Shown: positions 1-7,225 of the stretch, piece after piece | Numbering within the stretch: the stretch's first letter is position 1 | How the letters are laid out: every line of letters begins with the position of its first letter | Assembly (NCBI GenBank): GCA_027038335.1 | Contig: JALVWI010000071.1 | Coordinates: 1-14,168 of the forward strand | From: Campylobacterales bacterium | GTDB lineage: Bacteria; Campylobacterota; Campylobacteria; Campylobacterales; JALSKU01 | Direction: 5' to 3' | Length of the DNA stretch: 14,168 nucleotides | Translations under genes and position numbers: made by a program | Notes under the pieces: model-generated | Databases searched by the model: none | What the model was told of the DNA's origin: nothing | The model's input: only the letters and a program-made list of their open reading frames with translations

Positions 1-25
1 CTAGGGTTAATTGTTTATATTTCAT
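1..25 (-). CDS. Start of a gene cut by the window edge; possible IS30-family transposase N-terminus
   Basis: On the minus strand an ATG at 25-23 is preceded by the purine-rich stretch AAAGAAG, a plausible ribosome binding site. It opens a frame reading MKYKQLTL, with the next codon starting with G (Glu would fit). From memory, many IS30-family transposases begin with a very similar string (M-x-Y-x-Q-L-T-x-E-E/Q-R-Y). Eight codons cannot prove the family. If correct, the element's end should lie in the roughly 70 bp between this ATG and the methyltransferase coding region. Alternatives are an ordinary ORF or a chance ATG. Confidence 0.35.
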
Positions 26-94
26 GCTACTTCTTTATTTTTTGGTTGAAATAGATTAGCAGATTATCGATTAACCCTCTTTTTCAACTTACTT

Positions 95-1261
95 TTAAAA
101 AATTGCACTTGTTGTTAGAATTGGCGATCTCAAATAATTTTTAAAATAGGTTTTTGTTTTAAAATCTTGAAAATTATATTTTGAAAGCATTTTTTCTAAA
201 TCTCTATTTATAAAATCACTTGCAAGTGGGCATTCTAAAAATTTGACAGGAAGTCGTACATAAAAAGAAGATTTTTCTATATCAAATTCATTAAAATCCA
301 AAATAGCAAAAACCCCTTCAGGTTTTAAAAGTTTATAAGCATTTTGTATGATTTTTTCTCTATTTCCCTGAGTAAAACCATGAAAAACAAAAGAGATAAA
401 AACTACATCAAAATAATTTTCTTTATCCAAATCTTCTAAAATACTTTTATTTTCTAACTTGATATTTTGAAAATCTTTTGTATTTTGTAAAAATTGATTT
501 TGCATTTCTTGACCTATTTCGTAACTGATGACCTCTCCATTATCTTTTATATATGGTAACATCAAAAGTGCATTTCTTCCAGTTCCTGCTCCAAAATCAG
601 CTACTTTTACTCCCTCTTTTAAATCCAAATCCTTAATAACTTGCTCTATAAACTTTGGATACCAACCCAAAGTAACAGTATCGATAAGTTTGTCATAATG
701 CTTTGCTTCAAATCCTTTTAACTCTACCTTTGAGTTTTGTTGAGTTAGTGAGTTATCTTTAAGAGTATATAAACCATTTTCAAGACACTTTAAACTAAAA
801 GTAAAAGCAGGAGTTCTTTGAAGATATTTTATATAATCATCTTTATATTTTCTTAGAGTTTCAGGCTCTTCTATCGCTAAAACAAACCAAAAAGTTGCAC
901 CGATGCCCCAACCTGATGCTAAAATCATAGCTAAATTTCCACTTATCAAAGCAACTGAGAGAGGTAAAAGACCTATTCCTAAGTGCATAGGATGTCTCAT
1001 ACAATTATAAATACCATTATCTACAAATCTATCAGGGATAAACTCATCTTTTTTATCATGAGCAAATCTTTTTAAAGTCCTACCAGCAATAGCAGTCAAG
1101 ACAAGAGAATAAAATAGCAAAAATCCTCCAACTATAAAACTAAAATATCCTATACCACCACTTAGTTTTTTATCCCATATAAAATAAGTGGAAAATACAC
1201 AAACATAAACTATAAGCCAAAACAAAGCTTTTAGTTTCATGGTTTTTGTTTCTGATTTCAT
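95..1261 (-). CDS. Two-domain membrane methyltransferase: ICMT/PEMT-like N-terminus fused to a class I SAM methyltransferase
   Basis: The 388-residue protein has two recognisable halves. Residues about 10-155 form a membrane domain with helices near 12-28, 37-60 and 92-130. It carries the isoprenylcysteine/phospholipid methyltransferase-type signature: GIYNCMRHPMHLG at 83-95, then EEPETLRKY at 131-139 and a DYIKYLQRTPAF segment. Residues about 185-375 form a soluble class I SAM-dependent methyltransferase with motif I VADFGAGTGRN (220-230), an acidic residue after strand 2 (YEIG, 247-250), a DVVFISFVFHGF strand (285-296) and a post-motif LKPEGVFAILDF. The substrate cannot be deduced; lipids, quinones or other hydrophobic acceptors are possible. 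It is the last gene of the minus-strand block, starting 3 bp after the 81-residue ORF's stop. The C-terminal tail SPILTTSAIF looks unlike a usual family ending and may be altered by a mobile element at the window edge. A second in-frame ATG at residue 8 is possible but lacks a better ribosome site. Confidence 0.8.
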   Translation of the reverse strand: MKSETKTMKLKALFWLIVYVCVFSTYFIWDKKLSGGIGYFSFIVGGFLLFYSLVLTAIAGRTLKRFAHDKKDEFIPDRFVDNGIYNCMRHPMHLGIGLLPLSVALISGNLAMILASGWGIGATFWFVLAIEEPETLRKYKDDYIKYLQRTPAFTFSLKCLENGLYTLKDNSLTQQNSKVELKGFEAKHYDKLIDTVTLGWYPKFIEQVIKDLDLKEGVKVADFGAGTGRNALLMLPYIKDNGEVISYEIGQEMQNQFLQNTKDFQNIKLENKSILEDLDKENYFDVVFISFVFHGFTQGNREKIIQNAYKLLKPEGVFAILDFNEFDIEKSSFYVRLPVKFLECPLASDFINRDLEKMLSKYNFQDFKTKTYFKNYLRSPILTTSAIF

Positions 1262-1264
1262 CTT

Positions 1265-1510
1265 TTATAAAATCTCTTCTATCTCTTTTTCGATAACATC
1301 TATCTGACTTTTAGAGTGGCTTTTAAAATGAAGCACAGTTGCAAAAAAAGCACTGATAAAACTAACAGATATAAAAAACCAAGGATTTAAAATATCATAA
1401 GCATAATAATCAATCATTCCAAATATAGCTAAGAACAAACTCAAATATGCGATAAAATATGCTATTTTTTTCTTTAAAGATATATTTTTTGTTTTTTGTT
1501 TCTTTTTCAT
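1265..1510 (-). CDS. Small two-helix membrane protein of unknown function
   Basis: I do not recognise this 81-residue protein. The N-terminus is strongly basic (MKKKQKTKN, then KKK at 13-15). Two hydrophobic helices follow at about 16-34 and 43-62, and the C-terminal tail is acidic (about 68-80, with DVIEKEIEEI). The positive-inside rule suggests an N-in hairpin with both ends in the cytoplasm. Its ATG overlaps the mscS stop codon as ATGA (4 bp), and AGAGGA lies just upstream inside mscS, so translation is probably coupled to the channel gene. The methyltransferase begins 3 bp downstream. The placement suggests an accessory to the channel or the methyltransferase, but that is inference only. 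Confidence 0.75.
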   Translation of the reverse strand: MKKKQKTKNISLKKKIAYFIAYLSLFLAIFGMIDYYAYDILNPWFFISVSFISAFFATVLHFKSHSKSQIDVIEKEIEEIL

Positions 1511-3339
1511 GTTTTCCTCTTATTATTTTTATCAATCATACTAAAATTTTTCAAAATCTTATCCTCAATAGATCTAATATGTATATCTTGTTGAGGAAAT
1601 GGTATCTCTATATTGTTTTCATATAGTGTATCATAAATCAGTGTTAAAAACCTTGATATAGTTCTTTTTGGATATAGTATCTCTTTACCTCTAACCCAAA
1701 CAAAGAGTTCATAATCCACACTGCTATCTCCCATATTTGTCATGACAACTCTTGTAACCCTTTCTTTTGTTATATAAATATCTTTAAAATTACTATTTTT
1801 TATAGCACTAAGTACAACTTCTTCTACCTTTTTAGAATTCGTGCCATAAGCTACTCCAAAAGGTATCTCAAATCTTCTTATCTTATCATTCATAGTCCAG
1901 TTAATAACATGATTTTGTATCAAATCTTGATTTGGAACGATAATATCTATGTTGGAGTTTGTATTTATAGTTATAGCTCTCATTTTTATATCTACAACTT
2001 TTCCTCTTATATTTTCATCTAGTTGTATATAATCTCCAAGTTTTATACTTTTTTCTAGCATCAAAATAATCCCAGATACAAAGTTTGAAATAATATTTTG
2101 AAGTCCAAAACCAATACCAACTGATAATGCTCCAGCTACAAGTGCTATGGAACTAAGATCTATCCCCATGACTTTCAAAACTATAAAAAAGGTAATGATA
2201 AAAATCAAATAATATCCAAGATTTGAAAGTATAATACTTGTACTGTTTGTTATAGCATTGTTTTTTAGAGTTAGTTTTTTTATCTGTCTTTTATATAAAG
2301 CACCTATAAAAAAGCCTATGATAAAAATCAAAAGAGCCGTTATAAGTTTTATTATCGTTATGGGAGTATTATTTATAGTAAAAATAGGTTGTTCTGTAAG
2401 TTTCCATAGTTTTTCTACCTGTGTTTCAACCTCTTGTAAACCCTTTTCTTTGATAGTTGTAACTGTACCAAACTTTTTCTTTTCTAGCTTGGTAAGCAAA
2501 GCACTTAAATCATCTTTTATGTCCTCTTGATTGCTGATGTTTTTTTCTAAAAACAATATAATATTTTTATGAATTTTAAAGACTTCTTTATCTTTTTGAC
2601 TAAGTAATGTTGAGTATTTTAAAAATAAAAAATCAAGTTGCTTTTGTAAAACTTTTGATTTTTCAAGGTCTAGTTTTGCTATTTGTTCTTTTATATCTTC
2701 TATCTCATCTGTTTTATTTATAAGTTTATATCTCTCTTTTTGTATGAGAAGTTGCTGTTTTTTAGACTCAAAAGAGAGGAGTTTTTTTTGTAGTGATGAT
2801 AATCTATCAGAATATTTTGTTAAATCAAAGATAATATTTTGAAAATTATTTAAAAGTAAATCTTTATATCTTTTTATATTATTTGTTAAAGCAAGAAGTT
2901 GTTTTTGATAAAGTGATTTTTCTTTTGAATAAAAAGCACAAAAAAGTTGAGGAGTAAGGGAGGTTGTATTTTTATCTTTTATCTCATTTTTTAGGGTAGA
3001 AAGTTTTATTTGGGTAATTTTTAGAGTTTGCTTGATTTTATCTATTATTAAAAAGTCATTTATATAGTCATCAAATATTTTAATATATTCATCTTGATTT
3101 GTTGGTTGTTTTACATCTTTTTCTTTACCAATATTTTTATCATCAAAATTTATAAGTTTTTTTAACAAAGTCTTTTCTAAACTGATTTCATCATTAGAAA
3201 TATTTGTATCTTTTTTTGTTATATCTTTGTATAGTAGTTTGTATGTTTGTTTATTTCCATTTATGATAGTTGTATTTAAATCTTGAGCAAATAGTATCGA
3301 TGAAAATAAAACTAAACTAACAAAAAAACAGTTTTTCAT
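1507..3339 (-). CDS. MscS-family mechanosensitive ion channel with a long periplasmic coiled-coil N-terminus
   Basis: A mechanosensitive channel that opens under membrane tension to release osmolytes. I place the start at 3339, giving 610 residues. This begins with a clean signal peptide (MKNCFFVSLVLFSSILFAQ, cut near residue 19) one base after the marC stop (TAACATG). The longer frame from 3366 would put nine extra residues before the signal peptide. Residues about 20-315 are hydrophilic, rich in Lys and Glu and coiled-coil-like, as expected for a periplasmic domain of the KefA/MscK type. Transmembrane helices lie near 326-348, 370-391 and the pore-lining TM3 at about 396-425, with GALSVGIGFGLQN (403-415) and SNFVSGIILMLEK. 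The MscS beta domain (KLGDYIQLDENIRGKV) and C-terminal alpha/beta domain follow to the end. It is too short to be full-length MscK. The gene overlaps the 81-residue ORF by 4 bp. Confidence 0.9.
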   Translation of the reverse strand: MKNCFFVSLVLFSSILFAQDLNTTIINGNKQTYKLLYKDITKKDTNISNDEISLEKTLLKKLINFDDKNIGKEKDVKQPTNQDEYIKIFDDYINDFLIIDKIKQTLKITQIKLSTLKNEIKDKNTTSLTPQLFCAFYSKEKSLYQKQLLALTNNIKRYKDLLLNNFQNIIFDLTKYSDRLSSLQKKLLSFESKKQQLLIQKERYKLINKTDEIEDIKEQIAKLDLEKSKVLQKQLDFLFLKYSTLLSQKDKEVFKIHKNIILFLEKNISNQEDIKDDLSALLTKLEKKKFGTVTTIKEKGLQEVETQVEKLWKLTEQPIFTINNTPITIIKLITALLIFIIGFFIGALYKRQIKKLTLKNNAITNSTSIILSNLGYYLIFIITFFIVLKVMGIDLSSIALVAGALSVGIGFGLQNIISNFVSGIILMLEKSIKLGDYIQLDENIRGKVVDIKMRAITINTNSNIDIIVPNQDLIQNHVINWTMNDKIRRFEIPFGVAYGTNSKKVEEVVLSAIKNSNFKDIYITKERVTRVVMTNMGDSSVDYELFVWVRGKEILYPKRTISRFLTLIYDTLYENNIEIPFPQQDIHIRSIEDKILKNFSMIDKNNKRKT

Positions 3340-3340
3340 G

Positions 3341-3976
3341 TTAGCCCCAAAGTCCCTTAATCCCACTTACTAAAAATTGTGCTGCTATCGCTCCAACTAT
3401 TAGCCCCATGATACGAGTTAAGATTTTCATACCTGTTATACCCAAAAATCTATGGATACTACTAGCATATCTTAATGTAAAAAATACAACTACTGATGAT
3501 AAAATAATAGATATACTAAGCATAAAATAACTCTCAATTTGAGAATATTTTGCATTTAGATTATTGTTTAAGACTATTATTGTTGCAATCACTCCTGGTC
3601 CAAAAAGAATAGGAATACCAAGTGGAACAATAGATATATCATCTTTTTCTTGAGCTTCATCTTGTTCGGCTTGTGTATGTCTTGATTTACTACCTTGTCC
3701 ATAAGCCATATTGATAGCTATCATCATAAGTATAACCCCTCCTATAACTTTTAGAGATAAAACATTTATACTAAAAAATCTAAATATCAACTCTCCACTA
3801 AAAAGAGTGATAAATGAAGCAATAACTACAGTAAAAGTTGCTTTAAAAGCTAAATTTTTTACTATAGCAGGACTTATAGCACTAATCATAGATATCATAA
3901 TACTAGCAGCTGCTATTGGATTTAAGATTGTTATCAAAGCAACACTAAGATGGAGTATTTCAGAAATAAAATTCAT
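3341..3976 (-). CDS. marC: MarC family integral membrane protein (UPF0056)
   Basis: The 211-residue length and about six hydrophobic helices match the MarC family. The two half-repeat motifs are visible: ITILNPIAAASIM (16-28) in the first half and IVPLGIPILFGPG (116-128) in the second. The halves are linked by a charged cytoplasmic loop at about 94-113 (SKSRHTQAEQDEAQEKDD). MarC was named for an association with multiple antibiotic resistance that was later disputed; its substrate is unknown, so the symbol denotes the family only. The start at 3976 has a strong ribosome site, AGGAAAGG, which overlaps the stop codon of the upstream DUF202 gene. The stop lies one base before the mscS start. The setting suggests an envelope role. 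Confidence 0.88.
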   Translation of the reverse strand: MNFISEILHLSVALITILNPIAAASIMISMISAISPAIVKNLAFKATFTVVIASFITLFSGELIFRFFSINVLSLKVIGGVILMMIAINMAYGQGSKSRHTQAEQDEAQEKDDISIVPLGIPILFGPGVIATIIVLNNNLNAKYSQIESYFMLSISIILSSVVVFFTLRYASSIHRFLGITGMKILTRIMGLIVGAIAAQFLVSGIKGLWG

Positions 3977-3988
3977 CTTTTACCTTTC

Positions 3989-4369
3989 CTATATAATTAT
4001 CATACTGATTAAAAGCATAAAACCTATTATAGCTATAAAAATAGACAAAACAAAGTAAATATTTTTATCTGTATCATAATGCCCTCTTTCTAAGTTTTTT
4101 ATCCATTTTGTATAATATCGGTATGTGTAAAGAGATAGTAAAATTCCACCTATAACTATGGCAATACCCAGATAATTGTAAAAGATAGCATTTTTTAACT
4201 CAGGAATATTTGAACTTTTATCTTTTAACTCTACTCCTAAAAGATGTAAAAAAAGTTCAAACTTTTCTACAACAAACCCTAAGACTATAAGCGATATAGA
4301 AGTACCTATCAGTGAAGTAACACTTCTTTCGACTGCCATTAAGTCTTTAGGGTCTATCCTTTTTTTCAT
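3989..4369 (-). CDS. DUF202 (YidH-like) inner-membrane protein
   Basis: A 126-residue protein with three predicted helices at about 18-37, 64-82 and 103-125. The N-terminal segment LMAVERSVTSLIGTSISL (10-27), followed by GFVVEKF, matches the DUF202/YidH pattern (Leu-Ala-x-Glu-Arg-Thr ... Arg-Thr-x-Leu ... Gly ... Lys-Phe), although the second Arg-Thr is replaced by Gly-Thr. DUF202 proteins are small inner-membrane proteins of unknown biochemical function. The ATG lies one base after the stop of the 58-residue ORF (TAAAATG), with AAAAAAGG immediately upstream, so translation is coupled to the cyd genes. It is followed by marC after 12 bp. Confidence is high that it is a gene and good for the family. 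Confidence 0.8.
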   Translation of the reverse strand: MKKRIDPKDLMAVERSVTSLIGTSISLIVLGFVVEKFELFLHLLGVELKDKSSNIPELKNAIFYNYLGIAIVIGGILLSLYTYRYYTKWIKNLERGHYDTDKNIYFVLSIFIAIIGFMLLISMIII

Positions 4370-4370
4370 T

Positions 4371-4547
4371 TTAACCTTTTTTTAAAAGAGGGTCATCAAA
4401 GTTGCACTCTTTACCAAATCTTTTTTCTAGCATTTCTAACCTCTCCATCTTTGCATGATGAGTTAAGTTTATCATCACAAACTTATATGCTACAAATATC
4501 AACATTGGCCAAGAACAAAACCAAATAATAGCTTCTATAAAATCCAT
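4371..4547 (-). CDS. 58-residue single-helix membrane protein directly after cydB
   Basis: A short minus-strand ORF. It starts at 4547 with a consensus-like ribosome site (AAAAGGAG, six bases from the ATG) that begins at the cydB stop, and ends in TAA one base before the DUF202 start. The protein begins MDFIEAIIWFCSWPMLIFVA and has one hydrophobic helix at about 5-28. A charged amphipathic segment (HHAKMERLEMLEKRF, about 30-44) and a C-terminus ending DDPLLKKG follow. There is no signal peptide. Spacing, ribosome site and in-frame packing show it is a real gene. Its position right after cydAB matches that of the small bd-oxidase subunits CydX (E. coli) and CydS (Geobacillus), but I see no clear CydX sequence match. 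It is a candidate accessory subunit or assembly factor, by inference. Confidence 0.75.
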   Translation of the reverse strand: MDFIEAIIWFCSWPMLIFVAYKFVMINLTHHAKMERLEMLEKRFGKECNFDDPLLKKG

Positions 4548-4559
4548 ATCTAACTCCTT

Positions 4560-5690
4560 TTAGTAATGATGAGGATCATTTTTGATCTCATCAACTGTTA
4601 CTTTTTTCTTATTCATAGCTCTCCAAACTACTATGATATATCCCAAAACAAATGGTATCATCAAAGATACATAAGACATAGCAATCAGGGTATATTTACT
4701 TCCTGAACTATTTTCAATAGTCAAAGAACTTTGTAAATTTGCCAAAGATGGATAAAAAGCTGTATGATTGTATCCTAAAACTAAAAACAGTGATACAACA
4801 ACCAAAATCACACCAAGTCCAGCTGGCCATATACCTTTATCTATCTTTTTAACTACATCAAGACAAATTCCACAAAGCAAAAGTAAAGCTCCCAAAACTG
4901 CACTTATTGCAACTACTGGCATAGCCATAAAGTTGTGAAGATACTTAAAATTTTCTATATTTACTATTTTTGTAATTGGATTATAGTTATATCCTTTCAT
5001 AAAAAGTATATCTCCTACAACATAAATAAATAAAATCAAAAATATAAAAGTTTCATATTTTAAAACTGTTCTTGCTCTATTTGTTATCTCTTCATCATCT
5101 ATTGCATTTATAAAGTACATTGCACCTAAAAGTCTTGATAAGAAAAAGAGCATAAATCCAAAAGCTACATTAAAAAAGTTTAAAACTGCTTCCAACCCAT
5201 AAGTTGACTTGGTCCAATGTGATAAATGCTCCTCACTGACTATAAAATTTCCACCAGTAAATAGAGTTCCCAAAGCTGTACCTATAAGTATAATCCCTAA
5301 ACTCCCATTTATAAAAAGAAAAATCTCATAAGTTTTTTCTCCAAAAACATTATCTGGCTTTTTCCTATACTCATAAGCTACTGCTTGAAGTATAAAACAA
5401 AAAAGTATTGCCATCCACACATAGTAAGCCCCTCCAAAACTTGTAGCATAAAAAAGAGGAAAAGCTGCAAACAAAGCTCCACCAAACATAACAAGCATAG
5501 TAAAACCAAGTTCCCATTTTCTTCCCAAAGCATTTACTATCAAATCCCTTTTTTCTTCACTCTTACCTAAAGTATATAAAAGTGTCTGTCCTCCTTGAAC
5601 AAAAGTCATAAATACAAACAACCCTCCAAGTAGAGCAACTAAAAACCACCAATACTCTTGCAAGGTTAAATAAGATAATGAACTAAACAT
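4560..5690 (-). CDS. cydB: Cytochrome bd quinol oxidase subunit II
   Basis: The 376-residue, very hydrophobic protein partners CydA in the inner-membrane cytochrome bd oxidase, which oxidises quinol and reduces oxygen to water at low oxygen tension. About nine helices are visible. Conserved CydB segments include VNALGRKWELGF (52-63), GGALFAAFP (70-78), YNHTAFYPS (307-315) and a C-terminal VWRAMNKKKVT. Relative to E. coli CydB, the TDGFDMG stretch reads VQGGQTL here (31-37), so both acidic residues are Gln, and PHWDGN reads RKWELG (57-62). The start overlaps the end of cydA by 8 bp and has AAAGGAG seven bases upstream inside cydA, so the subunits are translationally coupled. The family assignment is firm; what the substituted residues do is inference. 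Confidence 0.95.
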   Translation of the reverse strand: MFSSLSYLTLQEYWWFLVALLGGLFVFMTFVQGGQTLLYTLGKSEEKRDLIVNALGRKWELGFTMLVMFGGALFAAFPLFYATSFGGAYYVWMAILFCFILQAVAYEYRKKPDNVFGEKTYEIFLFINGSLGIILIGTALGTLFTGGNFIVSEEHLSHWTKSTYGLEAVLNFFNVAFGFMLFFLSRLLGAMYFINAIDDEEITNRARTVLKYETFIFLILFIYVVGDILFMKGYNYNPITKIVNIENFKYLHNFMAMPVVAISAVLGALLLLCGICLDVVKKIDKGIWPAGLGVILVVVSLFLVLGYNHTAFYPSLANLQSSLTIENSSGSKYTLIAMSYVSLMIPFVLGYIIVVWRAMNKKKVTVDEIKNDPHHY

Positions 5691-7224
5691 TTTGATGCTC
5701 CTTTGGTCCTATTTTTATCTGTTTTGTCATAATTTTTACCTCTGCGATCAAAAGTGCAGTAAAGAGGATAGCAAACATCCAAAAAGTTATCATGACTGAA
5801 CTTGAAGTGATAGTTGAAGTTGCCATATTTACAGGTAACATATCTTGAATAGCCCAAGGTTGTCTTCCAACTTCAGCAGTTATCCAACCTGCTTCTTGTG
5901 CGATATATCCCATCGGAAGACTTAAAACTCCTCCCCAAAGTATCCATCTTTTATTTTGTAACTCATTTGTCATAACTAAGTAAAGTATGATGATAAAAAG
6001 TAGTATAAACCATCCTCCAAAAATAACCATCGTATGAAAAGCATAAAATGTTGTTGCCACAGGTGGTATAACATCTTTTAGAGATTTTAAGTAACCATAC
6101 CCCATAAAAGCACTATTTTGTTCAAAAGTTTTTAAAGCTTCTTTTTTAGCACTCTCATTATGGGTTCTTTTTGCCTCTTTATATGATGATAGTGCTTTGA
6201 TAGCAAGTTTTCCTTTTTCTATCTTATCTTTAGTACTTAAAATACCTTTACTTTTATCTCCATAAACTAACTCTTTGATACCTGGTATATAAGCATCAAG
6301 TCTATGATAACTCAAAGCTGAAAGCCCATAGGGAACAGAAAACTTAAACAAAAAAGGATCTTTTTTATCATCAACTTTTTTGTTAGGATTTAAGATACCA
6401 AAAGCAACTATTTCTGCTCCAGGTTTTCCATCATATAAACCTTCCATAGCTGCTAATTTCATAGGTTGATTTTTTGCAATATGCCTTGCTGAATCATCAC
6501 CTGTTGTTATGTTAAAAAGTGAAATTATAAGCCCAAAACTTGCAGCAATCATGATAGATCTCTTTGCAAACTGAATATCTCTTTTTTTCAAAAGATACCA
6601 ACTGCTTATAGCTATAACAAACAAAGATGCCAAAACATATCCACCACTGATAGTATGTAAAAATTTTGAATAAGCATTTGGATTAAAAACTACTTCCCAA
6701 AAGTTTGTCATCTCATTTCTTGCTGTATCTGGATTGAAATGCATACCAACAGGGTGTTGCATCCAACCATTTGCCACTAAAATCCAAAGAGCTGAAAGAT
6801 TTGAACCGATTGCAACAAGCCAAGTAGAGAGCAAATGTGCTTTCTTACTTACTTTATCCCAGCCAAAGAACATCACAGCAAAAAAGGTCGATTCCATAAA
6901 AAATGCCATAATTCCTTCTATCGCTAAAGGTGCTCCAAAGATATCTCCAACTATCCATGAGTAGTTTGACCAATTTGTTCCAAACTCAAACTCCATGATA
7001 ATTCCAGTAGCTAAACCAATAGCAAAGTTTATCGCCAAAAGTCCCATCCAAAACTTAGTGGTATTTTTCCACCACTCATCATTTGTCTTAACATATATAG
7101 TTTCCATGATAGCTACTATAAATGTAAGTCCCAAAGTCAAAGGTACAAAAATCCAGTGATATAAAGCAGTCAAAGCAAACTGAGCCCTTGACCAATCTAC
7201 AACCGAAGGATCTAAATGATGCAT
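5683..7224 (-). CDS. cydA: Cytochrome bd quinol oxidase subunit I
   Basis: The 513-residue haem-bearing subunit aligns with E. coli CydA along its length. Landmarks: His23 in ALYHWIFVPLTLG (b595 ligand, E. coli His19), Glu103 and Glu111 in AIEGIMAFFMEST (E. coli Glu99 and Glu107), His190 in KFLHTISGGYV (b558 ligand, His186), Met399 in FHTMVIFGG (b558 ligand, Met393) and the signature GRQPW (453-457). The quinol-binding Q loop runs from about 245 to 390. It keeps KLAAME (256-261, matching E. coli Lys252 and Glu257), and its total length is close to the long-loop E. coli form. The start at 7224 has AAGGAGAA upstream, which forms the last codons of the DUF4492 gene, one base away. The bd-type oxidase supports respiration at low oxygen and tolerance to peroxide, nitric oxide and sulfide. 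Confidence 0.97.
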   Translation of the reverse strand: MHHLDPSVVDWSRAQFALTALYHWIFVPLTLGLTFIVAIMETIYVKTNDEWWKNTTKFWMGLLAINFAIGLATGIIMEFEFGTNWSNYSWIVGDIFGAPLAIEGIMAFFMESTFFAVMFFGWDKVSKKAHLLSTWLVAIGSNLSALWILVANGWMQHPVGMHFNPDTARNEMTNFWEVVFNPNAYSKFLHTISGGYVLASLFVIAISSWYLLKKRDIQFAKRSIMIAASFGLIISLFNITTGDDSARHIAKNQPMKLAAMEGLYDGKPGAEIVAFGILNPNKKVDDKKDPFLFKFSVPYGLSALSYHRLDAYIPGIKELVYGDKSKGILSTKDKIEKGKLAIKALSSYKEAKRTHNESAKKEALKTFEQNSAFMGYGYLKSLKDVIPPVATTFYAFHTMVIFGGWFILLFIIILYLVMTNELQNKRWILWGGVLSLPMGYIAQEAGWITAEVGRQPWAIQDMLPVNMATSTITSSSVMITFWMFAILFTALLIAEVKIMTKQIKIGPKEHQNV

Positions 7225-7225
7225 T

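Noticed and set aside
3711..4058. 115-codon plus-strand open frame opposite marC and the DUF202 gene
   Set aside because: It is antisense to two well-supported membrane genes, has no ribosome site, and the Ile-rich product is what the complement of membrane-protein codons gives.
5666..5857. 63-codon minus-strand frame inside cydA reaching into cydB
   Set aside because: A shadow in another frame of cydA, with no sensible protein character.
6734..6964. 76-codon plus-strand frame opposite cydA
   Set aside because: Antisense to the highly conserved core of CydA, with no start context.
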